Source of the DNA: Vibrio algicola | Lineage (GTDB): Bacteria > Pseudomonadota > Gammaproteobacteria > Enterobacterales > Vibrionaceae | Reading direction: 5' to 3' | Assembly: GCF_009601765.2 (NCBI RefSeq) | Contig: NZ_CP045699.1 | Span: 620,001-684,000 of the forward strand | DNA: 64,000 bases | In this document: one piece after another, positions 27,755 through 39,348 of the stretch | Layout: every line of letters begins with the position of its first letter | Position numbering within the stretch: position 1 is the first letter of the stretch | Program-made: the position numbers and the translations under genes | The notes under the pieces: model-generated | Told to the model about the DNA's origin: nothing | The model's database searches: none | The model's input: the letters and a program-made list of their open reading frames with translations, nothing else

Positions 27755-27824
27755 TATCACTGCTCCTTGTCACTTAGTGTTGACGGTCTTATTGGCTAGT
27801 TGAGATTAAGTTATAGTTAGTAAT

Positions 27825-27869
27825 AGGGGCCATGCTTATTCATTTGAAATTAGCAGGCCCCTGTTTTTT
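27825..27869 (+). terminator. Attenuator-like terminator between rpsB and tsf
   Basis: AGGGGCC(A)TGCT pairs with AGCAGGCCCCT with one bulged A, followed by GTTTTTT. Position within the rpsB-tsf transcript suggests partial termination that lowers tsf relative to rpsB. Confidence 0.7.
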
Positions 27870-27900
27870 ACCATTTTTGGAAACAACCGAGGATTATACA

Positions 27901-28746
27901 ATGGCAACAGTAACAGCTGCTCTAGTTAAAGAATTGCGTGAGCGTACTGGCGCAGGCATGATGGATTGTAAAAAAGCGCTTGTTGAAGCGAATGCTGATA
28001 TTGAATTAGCAATCGAAAACATGCGTAAAAGCGGTGCTGCAAAAGCGGCTAAAAAAGCGGGTAACGTTGCTGCTGAAGGTACTATCCTAATTAAAGAAGG
28101 CGAAGGTTTCGCAGCACTTCTAGAAGTGAACTGTCAGACTGACTTCGTAGCAAAAGATGCTAACTTCCTAGGTTTTGCTAACTCTGTTCTTGACGCAGCA
28201 ATCGCTGAACGTCTTGACGTTGAAGCACTTCAAGCTAAGTTTGAAGAAACACGTATTGCTCTAGTCGCTAAAATCGGTGAAAACATCGGCGTTCGTCGCG
28301 TTGTTTACATTGAAGGCGCTAAAGTAGGTTCATACCGTCACGGCGAGCGTATTGGCGTAGTTGTTGCGGGTGATGCAGACGAAGAAACTATCAAGCACGT
28401 TGCAATGCACGTTGCAGCTTCTAAGCCTGAATACGTAAACCCTGAAGATGTTCCAGCAGACGTGGTAGCTAAAGAGAAAGCGGTTCAAGTTGAAATCGCA
28501 ATGAACGAAGGCAAACCACAAGAAATCGCTGAAAAAATGGTCGTTGGCCGCATGAAGAAATTTACTGGTGAGGTTTCTCTTACTGGTCAAGCATTCATCA
28601 TGGAACCTAAGAAAACTGTTGGTGAATTCTTGAAAGAGAAAGGCGCTACAGTAACTAGCTTCGTACGTTTAGAAGTTGGTGAAGGTATCGAGAAAAAAGC
28701 TGAAATGAGCTTTGCTGATGAAGTTGCAGCGGTACAAAAAGGTTAA
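27901..28746 (+). CDS. tsf: Translation elongation factor Ts
   Basis: EF-Ts is the nucleotide exchange factor of EF-Tu. The 281-residue protein begins [29 protein letters not shown] and has the core [12 protein letters not shown], exactly the conserved EF-Ts signature, followed by the two subdomains and the C-terminal module. ATG 27901 with GAGGAT upstream matches the family start; a longer open frame from 27832 is leader sequence. Follows rpsB as in nearly all bacteria. Confidence 0.99.
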   Translation: MATVTAALVKELRERTGAGMMDCKKALVEANADIELAIENMRKSGAAKAAKKAGNVAAEGTILIKEGEGFAALLEVNCQTDFVAKDANFLGFANSVLDAAIAERLDVEALQAKFEETRIALVAKIGENIGVRRVVYIEGAKVGSYRHGERIGVVVAGDADEETIKHVAMHVAASKPEYVNPEDVPADVVAKEKAVQVEIAMNEGKPQEIAEKMVVGRMKKFTGEVSLTGQAFIMEPKKTVGEFLKEKGATVTSFVRLEVGEGIEKKAEMSFADEVAAVQKG

Positions 28747-28772
28747 TCCCTGTTTTGTATAGCGAACCTAAA

Positions 28773-28799
28773 GGACCGTAGCCATGCTGCGGTCTTTTT
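28773..28799 (+). terminator. Rho-independent terminator after tsf
   Basis: GACCGTAGC pairs with GCTGCGGTC (one G-U) around CAT, followed by five T residues; it separates tsf from pyrH. Confidence 0.8.
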
Positions 28800-28952
28800 G
28801 TAATAAGTTTTTAATTGTTATGAATAAATAACGAAATTACTAATCTCGACACTGTTTATTAATGCTTAAGTGAAAAGTGTTACAAGCGATGAGAATAGGA
28901 TGATGTTTATCCATAACAGTTAATCAAATCACATTATTTGAGGGTACACTCC

Positions 28953-29693
28953 ATGACAACGAATCCTAAGCCTGCATATCAACGTATTTTGTTAAAACTC
29001 AGTGGTGAAGCCTTACAAGGTGCTGAAGGTTTTGGTATTGATCCAACGGTTTTAGACCGCATGGCTCAAGAAGTGAAAGAGTTAGTCGAACTTGGTGTTC
29101 AAGTCGGTGTCGTGATTGGCGGCGGAAACTTATTCCGTGGCGCTGGTCTTGCAGAAGCTGGCATGAACCGTGTTGTGGGCGATCATATGGGTATGTTGGC
29201 AACCGTGATGAATGGTTTAGCCATGCGTGATGCACTTCACCGTGCTTACGTTAATGCGCGTGTTATGTCTGCCATTCCACTTAAAGGTGTATGTGATGAT
29301 TACAACTGGGCCGATGCGATTAGCCAATTACGTCAAGGTCGTGTGGTTATTTTCTCTGCCGGTACAGGCAATCCTTTCTTTACTACCGATTCTGCAGCGT
29401 GTTTACGCGGGATTGAAATTGAAGCAGATGTAGTATTAAAAGCCACCAAAGTGGATGGTGTTTATACAGCCGATCCTGTGGCTAACCCAGATGCAGTTTT
29501 GTGTGATAAGCTAACCTACAACAGCGTATTAGATAAAGAATTAAAAGTAATGGACTTAGCTGCCTTTACTTTAGCTCGTGACCATAAAATGCCAATCCGC
29601 GTATTTAACATGAACAAGCCTGGGGCACTACGTCGCGTGGTAATGGGTGAGCAAGAAGGCACATTAATTAGCGATACTGATCAAGCTGAATAA
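28953..29693 (+). CDS. pyrH: UMP kinase
   Basis: PyrH phosphorylates UMP to UDP and is hexameric and regulated by GTP and UTP. The 246-residue enzyme shows [52 protein letters not shown], and [19 protein letters not shown], the amino-acid-kinase family motifs of bacterial UMP kinases. Start ATG 28953; an in-frame TTG at 28938 is unlikely. It lies between the tsf terminator and frr. Confidence 0.98.
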   Translation: MTTNPKPAYQRILLKLSGEALQGAEGFGIDPTVLDRMAQEVKELVELGVQVGVVIGGGNLFRGAGLAEAGMNRVVGDHMGMLATVMNGLAMRDALHRAYVNARVMSAIPLKGVCDDYNWADAISQLRQGRVVIFSAGTGNPFFTTDSAACLRGIEIEADVVLKATKVDGVYTADPVANPDAVLCDKLTYNSVLDKELKVMDLAAFTLARDHKMPIRVFNMNKPGALRRVVMGEQEGTLISDTDQAE

Positions 29694-29781
29694 GTTTGAC
29701 CTGGCAATTAATCGATGGAACTGATACTAAACAGAGTGGATGGATTCATTCGCTTTAACAGATAAAACACAAGGTGATATT

Positions 29782-30339
29782 GTGATTAACGAAATTCAAA
29801 AAGACGCTCAAGAGCGCATGCTAAAAAGTGTCGATGCACTTAAAGGTAACCTATCAAAAATTCGTACCGGTCGCGCGCACCCAAGTATTCTACAAAATAT
29901 CTCGGTTGAATATTACGGCGCACCAACACCGCTTAATCAACTTGCCAATATCATAGCCGAAGATGCACGTACTCTGGCTATTACGGTTTTTGATAAAGAG
30001 CTAACCCCAGCGGTAGAAAAAGCAATCATGAAGTCTGATCTGGGTTTAAATCCAATGTCAGCCGGTACCGTTATTCGTGTTCCACTTCCAGCATTAACCG
30101 AAGAACGTCGTAAAGATCTGGTTAAGATCGTACGTGCGGAAGCGGAAGGCGGTCGTGTCGCTGTGCGTAACATCCGTCGTGATGCTAATGGTGACTTTAA
30201 ATCATTACTGAAAGATAAAGAGATTTCAGAAGATGAAGATCGTAAAGCACAAGAAGATATTCAAAAAATCACTGATGTCGCAATTAAAAACATTGATGAG
30301 CTGCTAGCGGTTAAAGAAAAAGAGTTAATGGAAGTTTAA
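29782..30339 (+). CDS. frr: Ribosome recycling factor
   Basis: RRF splits post-termination ribosomes with EF-G. Reading from GTG 29782 gives 185 residues, the exact family length, starting [36 protein letters not shown] and including [31 protein letters not shown] and [15 protein letters not shown] lies 6 bases upstream of the GTG. An in-frame ATG at 29740 would add 14 residues with no counterpart in the family. Confidence 0.98.
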   Translation: MINEIQKDAQERMLKSVDALKGNLSKIRTGRAHPSILQNISVEYYGAPTPLNQLANIIAEDARTLAITVFDKELTPAVEKAIMKSDLGLNPMSAGTVIRVPLPALTEERRKDLVKIVRAEAEGGRVAVRNIRRDANGDFKSLLKDKEISEDEDRKAQEDIQKITDVAIKNIDELLAVKEKELMEV

Positions 30340-30355
30340 TTTTTTTAAGTATAAA

Positions 30356-30399
30356 GCGCTATGCAGGCTTGTTCTACCTTGCCCAGCATAGCGTTTTTT
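30356..30399 (+). terminator. Rho-independent terminator after frr
   Basis: CGCTATGC pairs with GCATAGCG (21-base loop), followed by TTTTTT, in the frr-uppS gap of 125 bases. Confidence 0.75.
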
Positions 30400-30464
30400 A
30401 ATTTTGCCACTCCGCTATTTGGACATTCCTTTTAATAGTCGGATTTATTCTAAAAGATATTGAT

Positions 30465-31223
30465 ATGGCCGATCCCCAAGTTTCAGCAGAACTTTTACCG
30501 CAACATATTGCCATCATTATGGACGGTAATGGACGTTGGGCAAAGCAACAAGGTAAACCTAGACTTTATGGGCACCGTGTTGCGGTAAAAGCTGTGCGAG
30601 AAACGATCAGTACCGCATCTCGTTTGGGCATTCAAGCGGTGACATTATTTGCATTTAGCAGTGAAAACTGGAGAAGACCTCAAGAAGAAGTCAGTTTATT
30701 AATGGACTTGTTCATGATGGTATTGACCCGGGAAGTAAAAAAGCTGCATAAAAATAATTTAAAATTGCAGATCATTGGCGACAAAACTCGGTTTAGTTCA
30801 CCATTGCAAATAAAAATAGCGAAAGCTGAAGCCTTGACCCAAAATAATACGGGTACGGTCGTTAACGTAGCCGCTAACTATGGCGGCAAATGGGATATAA
30901 CCCAAGCAGTTAAACAATTAGCCATGACGGTTGATAGCGGTGAACTTGCGCCAGCAGACATCACCGAAGAAACAATTTCTCAGTACTTGTGTTTATCTGA
31001 TTTGCCGGATGTCGATTTGATGATCCGCACCAGTGGTGAATGCCGCATTAGCAATTTCTTATTATGGCAAATGGCCTATGCAGAATTGTATTTTACCGAT
31101 TTATTTTGGCCAGATTTTGGTGAGCAGCCATTATTAGATGCCATTACTTGGTTTATTAACCGTGAAAGACGTTTTGGTTGTACCAGTGAACAATTGCAAT
31201 TATTTATGAGCCAAACCGCGTAA
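30465..31223 (+). CDS. uppS: Undecaprenyl diphosphate synthase (cis-prenyltransferase)
   Basis: UppS (IspU) extends farnesyl diphosphate to the C55 carrier lipid needed for peptidoglycan and O-antigen synthesis. The 252-residue protein has [24 protein letters not shown] with the catalytic Asp, [13 protein letters not shown], and [31 protein letters not shown], all family signatures. It depends on IspA product from the minus-strand operon in this window. cdsA follows 10 bases later. Confidence 0.98.
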   Translation: MADPQVSAELLPQHIAIIMDGNGRWAKQQGKPRLYGHRVAVKAVRETISTASRLGIQAVTLFAFSSENWRRPQEEVSLLMDLFMMVLTREVKKLHKNNLKLQIIGDKTRFSSPLQIKIAKAEALTQNNTGTVVNVAANYGGKWDITQAVKQLAMTVDSGELAPADITEETISQYLCLSDLPDVDLMIRTSGECRISNFLLWQMAYAELYFTDLFWPDFGEQPLLDAITWFINRERRFGCTSEQLQLFMSQTA

Positions 31224-31233
31224 GGATAACAGT

Positions 31234-32079
31234 TTGAAACAAAGAATTATTACCGCCTTGATTTTAGCCCCGTTGGTTGTATTGGGTATTTTCCTGCTGC
31301 CTATTCCATTTTTTATTCTCGCGTTAACCGCGATTGCCATGCTTGGTTTTTGGGAGTGGACCCAATTTGTCGAACCAAAATCTCGTATAATGAGCCTTCT
31401 CCCAGCGTTGGTTGCTGTAGCCGCAAGTTTTTTCTTTATTCCATTTGATAGTGTCAGTTTGGGGCAAGCTTCAGACGTTCATTACGCAATTTTATCAACC
31501 GGCAGTATGTGGTGGTTAGTGGCAAGTTTGTTAGCCTTAACCTATCCTAGAAGTACCTGTGTATGGCAAAAAAACATCCCATTACGACATATTTTTGGCA
31601 TTTTATCCCTACTGCCGTTTTTATGGAGCGTGTTTATGCTACGAGCCGTAGATTACGCTTTCGATCCGCTGCATGGTGCTAAACTTGTGATGTATGTTTG
31701 TTTACTGGTTTGGGCAGCTGATACGGGGGCGTATTTTACCGGTAAAGCTATTGGAAAGCACAAAATGGCACCCAAAGTCAGCCCCAATAAAACCATTGAA
31801 GGTTTGCTAGGTGGCGTGGTGTTGGCGATGGTCATTGGTTGGTTTGTGGCTAAATTATTTAATATTCATTTTGCTAGCCTGACCACGATGTTGTTGATCA
31901 CCTTTGTTACCGTAGTGATCTCGGTGTTGGGTGACCTCGTTGAGAGCATGTTTAAGCGTGTTTCAAATATTAAAGACAGCAGTAATATTATCCCTGGGCA
32001 TGGTGGTATTCTTGATAGAATCGATAGTCTAATGGCGGCCTTCCCAGTCTTTGCGCTGTTGTATTTCTTCTGCCAGTAG
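31234..32079 (+). CDS. cdsA: Phosphatidate cytidylyltransferase (CDP-diglyceride synthase)
   Basis: CdsA makes CDP-diacylglycerol from phosphatidate and CTP, upstream of the PgpA step. The 281-residue integral membrane protein has about eight hydrophobic segments and the C-terminal CDS signature FKRVSNIKDSSNIIPGHGGILDRIDS. The start appears to be TTG 31234, with AAGGA 8 bases upstream and the family-like MKQRIITALILAPL; no ATG is available nearby. Confidence 0.96.
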   Translation: MKQRIITALILAPLVVLGIFLLPIPFFILALTAIAMLGFWEWTQFVEPKSRIMSLLPALVAVAASFFFIPFDSVSLGQASDVHYAILSTGSMWWLVASLLALTYPRSTCVWQKNIPLRHIFGILSLLPFLWSVFMLRAVDYAFDPLHGAKLVMYVCLLVWAADTGAYFTGKAIGKHKMAPKVSPNKTIEGLLGGVVLAMVIGWFVAKLFNIHFASLTTMLLITFVTVVISVLGDLVESMFKRVSNIKDSSNIIPGHGGILDRIDSLMAAFPVFALLYFFCQ

Positions 32080-32120
32080 CTTGTACTGCGTCGTTTCTCT
32101 CTTTTTAGTGGTTTGATTTT

Positions 32121-33323
32121 ATGCAAAAGATAACGATTTTAGGTGCAACTGGTTCGATAGGTGAAAGTACGCTTTCCGTTATTGAGCACAATCCTGAACA
32201 ATTTAGTGTGTATGCCTTAGCGGCAGCATCCAATGTGGATAAAATGTATCAGCTTTGTGTTAAGTGGCAACCTGAATATGCCGCAATGGCCGATGTTAGC
32301 GCCGCTTTATTGCTTGAAAAAAAACTTAACGATTCCAATGTCACCACCAGAGTTGTCGCGGGTTTAGAGGGCTTATGTGAAGTGTCCTCTGCCGACGCAG
32401 TTGATATGGTGATGGCGGCGATTGTAGGGTCGCCAGGATTATTGCCAACCATGGCCGCAGTAAAAGCAGGTAAACGAATTCTCCTTGCCAATAAAGAAGC
32501 ACTCGTGATGTCGGGGCAGTTTTTTATTGACGCAGCAAAACACTATGGCGCGCAGATCCTACCGGTTGATAGCGAACATAATGCAATATTTCAATGTTTG
32601 TCTCAAAGCGTGCAAACCGATTTAGGTTATTGTGACCTTGATGCGAATGGTGTGCATTCGATTTTACTGACCGGATCTGGTGGACCATTCCGTTATAGTG
32701 ACATCGCCTCGTTAAGTGATGTGACCCCAGAAATGGCAATTGCGCATCCTAATTGGTCGATGGGCCCTAAAATTTCAGTCGACTCTGCCACTATGATGAA
32801 CAAAGGCTTAGAGTTTATTGAAGCTAAATGGTTATTTAATGCCAAACAAGAGCAACTCAAAGTCTTGATCCACCCACAATCTGTTATTCATTCTATGGTG
32901 CAATACAATGATGGTTCGGTGATTGCTCAAATGGGGGAGCCCGATATGAGAACGCCAATAGCACTGTCGATGTCATATCCAAATCGTATTCCATCCGGCG
33001 TAAAACCGATTAATTTTACCCAACTTAATGAATTGACTTTTTTAGCCCCCGATATGGCGAGATACCCCTGCTTACAGCTCGCGATAGATGCTTGCTATAC
33101 CGGCCAGCATGCCACCACTGCTATTAATGCAGCCAACGAAGTATCGGTTGAGGCATTTTTAAATCGACAACTTAAATTTACCGATATTGCACTCATTAAT
33201 GAGGCAGTAATGTCGAAAGTGTGTGGCTTATCCACTCTTGATACTCAGAGCTTGGAAAGCTTATTAGAGCTAGATAAAATAGCTCGCCAATACGCAAGAG
33301 AATTATCAATAGAGCGTTCATAA
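32121..33323 (+). CDS. dxr: 1-deoxy-D-xylulose 5-phosphate reductoisomerase
   Basis: Dxr (IspC) converts DXP, made by Dxs, to MEP with NADPH; it is the fosmidomycin target. The 400-residue enzyme has the nucleotide-binding [33 protein letters not shown], the flexible-loop region [26 protein letters not shown], and [14 protein letters not shown] 32121 is the family start. Its TAA shares one base with the rseP ATG. Confidence 0.98.
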   Translation: MQKITILGATGSIGESTLSVIEHNPEQFSVYALAAASNVDKMYQLCVKWQPEYAAMADVSAALLLEKKLNDSNVTTRVVAGLEGLCEVSSADAVDMVMAAIVGSPGLLPTMAAVKAGKRILLANKEALVMSGQFFIDAAKHYGAQILPVDSEHNAIFQCLSQSVQTDLGYCDLDANGVHSILLTGSGGPFRYSDIASLSDVTPEMAIAHPNWSMGPKISVDSATMMNKGLEFIEAKWLFNAKQEQLKVLIHPQSVIHSMVQYNDGSVIAQMGEPDMRTPIALSMSYPNRIPSGVKPINFTQLNELTFLAPDMARYPCLQLAIDACYTGQHATTAINAANEVSVEAFLNRQLKFTDIALINEAVMSKVCGLSTLDTQSLESLLELDKIARQYARELSIERS

Positions 33324-34681
33324 TGACTAGCATAATATGGAATTTAGCGTCGTTTATCGTCGCGCTTGGCATTTTAGTTGCCGTGCACGAATTTGGTCAC
33401 TTTTGGGTGGCGCGCCGTTGTGGTGTAAAAGTTGAAAAATTCTCGATTGGTTTTGGTAAATCAATCTGGAGTCGTAAAGCCAAAGATGGGGTGGAATACA
33501 CTATCGCGATGATCCCGTTGGGGGGCTTTGTAAAAATGCTCGATTCGCGTGTCGATGATGTGCCTGATGAGCAAAAACATCTCGCTTTTGATCATAAAAG
33601 CCTCTGGCGTCGTAGTGCGATTGTGGCCGCCGGACCCGCCTTTAATTTTTTGTTTGCCATCCTTGCTTACTGGTTAGTCTTTATGATCGGTGTACCGGCA
33701 CTTAAACCGGTAATAGGTGATGTCGCTCCCAGTTCTATAGCATCAAAAGCTGGGATCACATCTGGGATGGAACTAAAATCCATTTCTGGTATCGAAACCT
33801 CTGATTGGGAGTCTGCTCATATGGCATTGATCTCTCATATCGGAGATAAGCAGATTGTGCTGAAGGTTACTTCGCCACAAGATGTTGGTATTGAAACCAG
33901 TATCACCTTGGATACCCAAGATTGGTCTTTTGATCCTGAAACGGATTCAGTAATGCAAACGCTAGGTTTTCAGCCATATCGACCAGCCTTAACCATGGTG
34001 ATTTCTAATGTCAGTAAAGACAGCGCAGCTGAACAAGCCGGATTTAAAGTTGGTGATAGATTATTAGCGATTAATAATAAACCTGTCACCCAATGGCAAG
34101 CTTTTGTTGATGCAGTAAAATTCAGCCCAGAAAAAATGCTTAATTTACAGATTGAGCGTAATGGTCAGCAACAAACAGTGGCATTGATTCCACGATCAAA
34201 AACATTAACTGATGGGACTAAAATTGGTTTTGCTGGTATAGCACCATCAATGGAGTCTTGGCCAGAAGAGTACCGGTTTGAGCAAAAATACGGCATTTTT
34301 GCGTCAATCCCCAAAGCTATCAATAAAACAGGACAAATCATTGATTTAACCATTACAATGGTCAAGAAACTGTTTACTGGCGATGTCGGAATTAATAACT
34401 TAAGTGGTCCTATCACAATAGCGAAGGGCGCTGGAGCAACTGCCGATTATGGCTTAGTGTACTTTTTAGGGTTTTTAGCGCTAATCAGTGTTAATTTAGG
34501 TATTATTAACTTAATGCCGCTCCCCGTTTTAGACGGTGGGCACTTGTTATTTTTTGCAATTGAAGCCATTATTCGCCGACCTGTTCCCGAGAAGGTACAA
34601 GAGATTGGTTATCGTATTGGTAGTACAGCTATTTTCGCTTTAATGTTAATAGCCATTTTTAATGATTTTGCTCGCCTGTAG
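33323..34681 (+). CDS. rseP: Site-2 zinc metalloprotease RseP
   Basis: RseP cleaves the anti-sigma factor RseA in the inner membrane after DegS, activating the sigma-E envelope response. The 452-residue protein has HEFGH at residues 22-26 (zinc ligands and catalytic Glu), a GFGK-containing segment, two PDZ domains (about 125-210 and 220-310), and the third zinc-ligand motif NLMPLPVLDGGHLLFF near the C-terminus. Start codon overlaps the dxr stop by one base. It sits directly before bamA, whose assembly defects trigger the pathway. Confidence 0.98.
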   Translation: MTSIIWNLASFIVALGILVAVHEFGHFWVARRCGVKVEKFSIGFGKSIWSRKAKDGVEYTIAMIPLGGFVKMLDSRVDDVPDEQKHLAFDHKSLWRRSAIVAAGPAFNFLFAILAYWLVFMIGVPALKPVIGDVAPSSIASKAGITSGMELKSISGIETSDWESAHMALISHIGDKQIVLKVTSPQDVGIETSITLDTQDWSFDPETDSVMQTLGFQPYRPALTMVISNVSKDSAAEQAGFKVGDRLLAINNKPVTQWQAFVDAVKFSPEKMLNLQIERNGQQQTVALIPRSKTLTDGTKIGFAGIAPSMESWPEEYRFEQKYGIFASIPKAINKTGQIIDLTITMVKKLFTGDVGINNLSGPITIAKGAGATADYGLVYFLGFLALISVNLGIINLMPLPVLDGGHLLFFAIEAIIRRPVPEKVQEIGYRIGSTAIFALMLIAIFNDFARL

Positions 34682-34709
34682 TGCCAGTAGTGGTTTTAAT
34701 AAGGCATAG

Positions 34710-37166
34710 ATGTCTAAAGGATTTATGAACAAGTTTATAGCGATCAAGCGCATTTGGATTTTAGCTTTACTGATAGTTAGTTCAGTAGCTCACGCCGACG
34801 CATTTAAGGTGTCGGATATTAAAATTGAAGGCTTACAGCGCGTTGCACTCGGTGCCGTGCTATTAAAGATGCCTGTCCGTGTCGGTGATAGTGTCGATGA
34901 GCAGGATGCTTCTGCAATTATTAATGCCTTATATTCTTCAGGTAACTTTGAAGATGTGAAGGTGTATCGTGATGGCACCGTTTTGTTATTGAAAGTAAAA
35001 GAGCGCCCAACCATTGCTGATATTTCTTTCTCTGGCAATAAAGCGATCAAAGATGAGCAGCTACAACAAAACCTTGATGCTTCTGGTATCCGTGTCGGTG
35101 AAGCTCTGGACCGCACTAAATTAAGTACCATAGAAAAAGGGTTAGAAGACTTTTATTACAGTGTGGGTAAATACAACGCCACAGTGAAAGCGGTCGTCAC
35201 CCCGCTGCCTCGTAACCGTTCCGATCTTAAGTTTGTCTTTACTGAGGGGGTTTCGGCCAAAATCCAACAAATTAACTTTATCGGTAATAAAGTGTTTACC
35301 GATGATCAGCTAGAATCGCGTTTTGATCTTAATGCCGATGTGCCATGGTGGAACTTTCTCGCCGATGGAAAGTATCAAAAACAAGTGCTAGCAGGTGATA
35401 TTGAAAACCTCAAAACCTATTATTTTGATCGCGGTTATTTAAAGTTCCGTGTGACGTCTACCCAAGTTTCGATCTCACCGGATAAAAAAGGCGTGTATAT
35501 CACGCTCAATGTGACTGAGGGTGAACCTTATATCATTAAAGGTGTGAAGTTTCGTGGTGATTTAATTGGCAAAAAAGATGACTTTAAAGCCATGATCCCA
35601 TTTGAAGATGGGGATACTTATAACGGCTCTTTAGTGACCAATCTTGAAGATGGGATTAAAAAAACCTTAGGTGAATCTGGCTATGCTTATCCAAAAGTAC
35701 AAACGATTCCTGAATTTAATGATAAAACTAAAGAAGTTTCCCTAACAGTGCAAATCGATCCGGGTAGCCGCATGTATGTGCGTGATATTCGTTTTACCGG
35801 TAATACCATTACTAAAGATGAAGTATTGCGTCGTGAAATGCGTCAAATGGAAAGTTCGTGGTTAAATTCTAAATCGGTGGATACTGGTAAAGCGCGTTTG
35901 AATCGTTTAGGTTTCTTTGAAAAGGTAGATGTACAAACTCAGCGTGTACCAGGTACCGATGACCAAGTCGATGTAGTGTACAAAGTAAAAGAAGCTAACT
36001 CAGGTAGTATGAACTTTGGTATTGGTTACGGTACTGAATCCGGGGTGAGTTTTCAGGTTGGCCTACAACAAGATAACTTCCTAGGTACCGGTAATAAGAT
36101 TGGTATTAATGCCATGACCAATGATTACCAGAAAAACATTAGCTTGGACTATCGCGACCCGTTCTGGACATTGGATGGCGTAAGTTTTGGCGGTAAAATA
36201 TTCTATAATGAATTCGAAGCATCTGAAGCGGGTATTGTCGATTATACCAATGAAAGTTACGGTACTAGCTTGACTTGGGGTTTCCCTATGGATGAGCTGA
36301 ACTTTATTGAATTAGGGGTCGGCTATACCCATAACAAAATCTCGAATCTTGACCCTTATGTACAGAACGAAGGATTCCTTACCACTCAAGAAGCGGCGGG
36401 AAATTATGATCAAGAATCAGGTGAGCTAAATGTTAATGACTATGATATCAACATTTCATGGACACGAAATAACTTAAACAAGGGGTATTTCCCAACGGCG
36501 GGTAACCACCAAAGAGCCTTCTTCAAGATCACAACACCAGGCTCGGATGTGCCATATTATAAAGTTCAGTATGATGCTAAACAGTACATTCCGTTGACTA
36601 AAAAGCAAGATTTCACCGTATTATTACGTGGACGTTTAGGTTACGGTAATGGCTATGGTTCAGAGAATGGTAATGATAACGTGTTCCCATTCTATGAAAA
36701 CTATTATTCAGGTGGTTTCTCTACTCTGCGTGGTTTTGGATCAAACTCAGCCGGTCCGAAAGCTGTGTATGATGAAGGTGGTTCAACTGGTGGTAACAAC
36801 CCTAACTATGTTGCAACCGATAATTCAGTCGGTGGTAATGCCACTATGGTTGCCAGTGTTGAGTTGATCGTACCAACACCGTTTGTATCAGAAGAGTTGG
36901 AAAATTCATTGCGCACTAGTATCTTTGTTGATGCTGCCAGTGTGTGGGATACTCAGTTTAACTACTTAGAACCGGGTAATAATATGGCGGGTAAGAAGTA
37001 TTACTACGATTACTCAGACCCGTGGAATTTCCGTTATTCTGCCGGTGTGGCAATGCAATGGATGTCACCAATGGGACCACTTGTGTTCTCAATTGCGACA
37101 CCACTTAAAATTTATGAAGGTGATGATGATGAATTCTTTACCTTTACTATTGGACAAACATTCTAA
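34710..37166 (+). CDS. bamA: Outer membrane assembly factor BamA
   Basis: BamA is the essential barrel of the BAM machine that inserts outer-membrane proteins. The 818-residue precursor has a signal peptide ending near VAHADA, five POTRA domains (first [20 protein letters not shown]) to about residue 425, and a C-terminal 16-strand barrel with the loop-6 motif FSTLRGFG and the terminal aromatic FTIGQTF. ATG 34725, which gives MNKFIAIKR..., is an alternative start with AAAGGA closer to it. skp follows, encoding a chaperone for BAM clients. Confidence 0.98.
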   Translation: MSKGFMNKFIAIKRIWILALLIVSSVAHADAFKVSDIKIEGLQRVALGAVLLKMPVRVGDSVDEQDASAIINALYSSGNFEDVKVYRDGTVLLLKVKERPTIADISFSGNKAIKDEQLQQNLDASGIRVGEALDRTKLSTIEKGLEDFYYSVGKYNATVKAVVTPLPRNRSDLKFVFTEGVSAKIQQINFIGNKVFTDDQLESRFDLNADVPWWNFLADGKYQKQVLAGDIENLKTYYFDRGYLKFRVTSTQVSISPDKKGVYITLNVTEGEPYIIKGVKFRGDLIGKKDDFKAMIPFEDGDTYNGSLVTNLEDGIKKTLGESGYAYPKVQTIPEFNDKTKEVSLTVQIDPGSRMYVRDIRFTGNTITKDEVLRREMRQMESSWLNSKSVDTGKARLNRLGFFEKVDVQTQRVPGTDDQVDVVYKVKEANSGSMNFGIGYGTESGVSFQVGLQQDNFLGTGNKIGINAMTNDYQKNISLDYRDPFWTLDGVSFGGKIFYNEFEASEAGIVDYTNESYGTSLTWGFPMDELNFIELGVGYTHNKISNLDPYVQNEGFLTTQEAAGNYDQESGELNVNDYDINISWTRNNLNKGYFPTAGNHQRAFFKITTPGSDVPYYKVQYDAKQYIPLTKKQDFTVLLRGRLGYGNGYGSENGNDNVFPFYENYYSGGFSTLRGFGSNSAGPKAVYDEGGSTGGNNPNYVATDNSVGGNATMVASVELIVPTPFVSEELENSLRTSIFVDAASVWDTQFNYLEPGNNMAGKKYYYDYSDPWNFRYSAGVAMQWMSPMGPLVFSIATPLKIYEGDDDEFFTFTIGQTF

Positions 37167-37195
37167 TTTTAGATTCTCTTTGTAAGGAAATGATT

Positions 37196-37705
37196 GTGAA
37201 AAAATTAATTAAAGTTGCTAGCCTTAGCTTAGTGGTATTGACCGCATCTCTAACTGCGACAGCGGCTCAAGCAGATCAAAAAATTGGCTATGTTGACACA
37301 GCAAAAGTATTCCAAACGGTGCCTCAAGTACAAGCTGTAGAACAAAAGCTGGAGAAATCGAGTAAAGACAAACGTGCAGAGTTAGATAAATTGAAAGGTC
37401 AAATTCAAGCAAAAGCAGAAAAACTCAAACGTGATGCACAGTTAATGTCATCAAGTGATGTTGATAATCTGCGTATCGATATTCAATCAATGCAAGCCAA
37501 GCTAGAAGTGAAAGGTAAATCTTTCCAAGCTGATATGAATAAAATGAAGCAACAAGAAATGCAGAAAATCAATGTGAAGATTAAATCAGCTATTGATAAA
37601 GTTGCGAAAAAGCAAGGTTATGATGTTGTGCTAAATGGTCAAGCGCTTGTTTATGCAACGCCGGCAGCTGATATGACTGACGCTGTTATCAAAGAATTAA
37701 AATAA
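37196..37705 (+). CDS. skp: Periplasmic chaperone Skp/OmpH
   Basis: Skp is a trimeric periplasmic holdase for unfolded outer-membrane proteins on their way to BamA. From GTG 37196 the precursor has 169 residues with signal peptide ending ATAAQA|DQ, the KIGYVDTAKVFQTVPQ start of the mature protein, a long charged coiled coil (about residues 45-130) and the C-terminal YDVVLNGQALVYATP strand. GTG 37196 is favoured because AGGA is 7 bases upstream; ATG 37190 would sit one base from it. Confidence 0.96.
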   Translation: MKKLIKVASLSLVVLTASLTATAAQADQKIGYVDTAKVFQTVPQVQAVEQKLEKSSKDKRAELDKLKGQIQAKAEKLKRDAQLMSSSDVDNLRIDIQSMQAKLEVKGKSFQADMNKMKQQEMQKINVKIKSAIDKVAKKQGYDVVLNGQALVYATPAADMTDAVIKELK

Positions 37706-37735
37706 TTACCATTAATCACTAGAAAGATTCAACCT

Positions 37736-38755
37736 ATGCCAAAACTAACACTTGCTGAATTAGCCACAATTACGGACGCAGAACTACACGGAGACGGTGA
37801 TTGCATCATATCTTCTGTTGCTGCGATGGATAAAGCAGGTGTTGGTCAAATTACTTTTTTGACCAATGCAAAATACCGTAAACATTTATCCGAGTGTCAG
37901 GCAAGTGCGATACTGATCAAAGCTTCTGAGCTGGAAGTCTGTAGCACCAATGCACTCGTAGTAGATGATCCATACATTGCTTATGCCTTAATCGCTCAAG
38001 CATTGGATAGCACCCCTAAACCAGCCGATTGTATCGAATCAACCGCTGTGATTGCATCCGATGCGATCCTTGGTGAAGGGGTATGTATTGGTCATTACTC
38101 GGTTATCGAAACGGGTGTTGAGCTTGGTGATAATGTGGTGATTGGCGCCGGTTGCTTTATTGGTAAAGATACTAAAATTGCTGCGAATACCACCATATGG
38201 GCTAATGTAACCGTTTACCACGGTGTGACGATTGGTGAATCTTGCTTAATTCAAGCGAATACCACCATTGGCGCTGATGGTTTTGGTTATGCTAATGCGC
38301 GTGGTGAGTGGATTAAAATTCCTCAAACAGGTGGTGTGGTAATTGGTAACCGTGTTGAGATCGGTTCTTGCAGCACTATTGATCGTGGCGCATTAGATGA
38401 TACCGTGATTGAAGATAACGTTATTTTAGATAATCATCTTCAAATCGCCCATAACGTCCATATTGGCTATGGCACAGCAATGGCTGGTAGCAGTACGGTT
38501 GCGGGTAGTGTTAAAATTGGTAAATATTGCATCATCGGCGGTGCATCTGTGATTAATGGTCATATTGAAATTACCGATGGCGTGACTATTACTGGTATGG
38601 GAATGGTGATGCGCAGCATTACTGAAAAAGGGGTCTACTCATCAGGGATCCCATTACAAACTAATAAAGAGTGGCATAGAACCGCGGCTCGCACTTTGAA
38701 AATTGATGATATGTACAAACGTCTAAGAGCGGTTGAGAAAAAACTGGCAGACTAA
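37736..38755 (+). CDS. lpxD: UDP-3-O-(3-hydroxyacyl)glucosamine N-acyltransferase
   Basis: LpxD adds the second 3-hydroxyacyl chain in lipid A synthesis. The 339-residue protein has an N-terminal uridine-binding domain ([17 protein letters not shown] [10 protein letters not shown]) and a left-handed beta-helix of hexapeptide repeats (e.g. [21 protein letters not shown]), with the catalytic-histidine segment [16 protein letters not shown] and a C-terminal helical trimer region [19 protein letters not shown]. Followed by a hairpin terminator, then fabZ, lpxA and lpxB. Confidence 0.97.
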   Translation: MPKLTLAELATITDAELHGDGDCIISSVAAMDKAGVGQITFLTNAKYRKHLSECQASAILIKASELEVCSTNALVVDDPYIAYALIAQALDSTPKPADCIESTAVIASDAILGEGVCIGHYSVIETGVELGDNVVIGAGCFIGKDTKIAANTTIWANVTVYHGVTIGESCLIQANTTIGADGFGYANARGEWIKIPQTGGVVIGNRVEIGSCSTIDRGALDDTVIEDNVILDNHLQIAHNVHIGYGTAMAGSSTVAGSVKIGKYCIIGGASVINGHIEITDGVTITGMGMVMRSITEKGVYSSGIPLQTNKEWHRTAARTLKIDDMYKRLRAVEKKLAD

Positions 38756-38806
38756 GTTTTATAGTTAAGAGCAACGATTGTTATTTTAGATGGCTCTTAA
38801 GATGAC

Positions 38807-38834
38807 AAAAGATCTGCTAGTAGCAGATCTTTTT
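38807..38834 (+). terminator. Terminator-like hairpin between lpxD and fabZ
   Basis: AAAAGATCTGCT pairs perfectly with AGCAGATCTTTT around a 3-base loop; the T run forms part of the stem and ends in TTTTTC. It may attenuate transcription within the operon. Confidence 0.65.
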
Positions 38835-38880
38835 CGTCTATTATCAATGATATATTAAAAACATTTATAGGAAGTTGATT

Positions 38881-39333
38881 GTGACTACTGAAAAGAAAAC
38901 ATTAAATATTACAGAAATTAGAGAACTACTGCCTCATCGTTACCCATTTTTGCTAATCGATCGTGTGACCGATTATGAAGAAGGTAAATATCTGATTGGT
39001 TTGAAAAATGTTTCTGTTAATGAACCTCAGTTTACAGGCCATTTCCCTCAACTACCGATCTTCCCTGGTGTGCTGATTTTAGAAGCAATGGCACAAGCGA
39101 CCGGTTTATTGGCCTTTAAAACCTTTGGTGCGCCAAAAGAAAACGAGCTTTATTACTTTGCTAGTATCGATAAAGCGAAGTTCCGTAAGCCGGTAATGCC
39201 GGGAGATCAACTGATTATTGAAGTCGAATTTATTAAAGATCGTCGCGGGATCGCGCTGTTTAATGGTGTGGCCAAAGTTGACGGTGAAGTTGTGTGCTCG
39301 GCTGAGCTTAAATGCGCGCGTCGTGAATTTTAA
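38881..39333 (+). CDS. fabZ: 3-hydroxyacyl-ACP dehydratase FabZ
   Basis: FabZ dehydrates 3-hydroxyacyl-ACP in fatty acid elongation and competes with LpxA/LpxD for the same substrate. The 150-residue protein has [14 protein letters not shown], the active-site segment [22 protein letters not shown] (His and Glu), and the hot-dog-fold [19 protein letters not shown] 38881 is 6 bases after AGGAAG; the upstream TTG 38875 has no spacing. Confidence 0.97.
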   Translation: MTTEKKTLNITEIRELLPHRYPFLLIDRVTDYEEGKYLIGLKNVSVNEPQFTGHFPQLPIFPGVLILEAMAQATGLLAFKTFGAPKENELYYFASIDKAKFRKPVMPGDQLIIEVEFIKDRRGIALFNGVAKVDGEVVCSAELKCARREF

Positions 39334-39348
39334 AAGGTGACCGCTATT

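Noticed and set aside
29740..29781. Upstream ATG start for frr
   Set aside because: It would add 14 residues; the GTG at 29782 gives the exact family start and has an AAGGTG site 6 bases before it.
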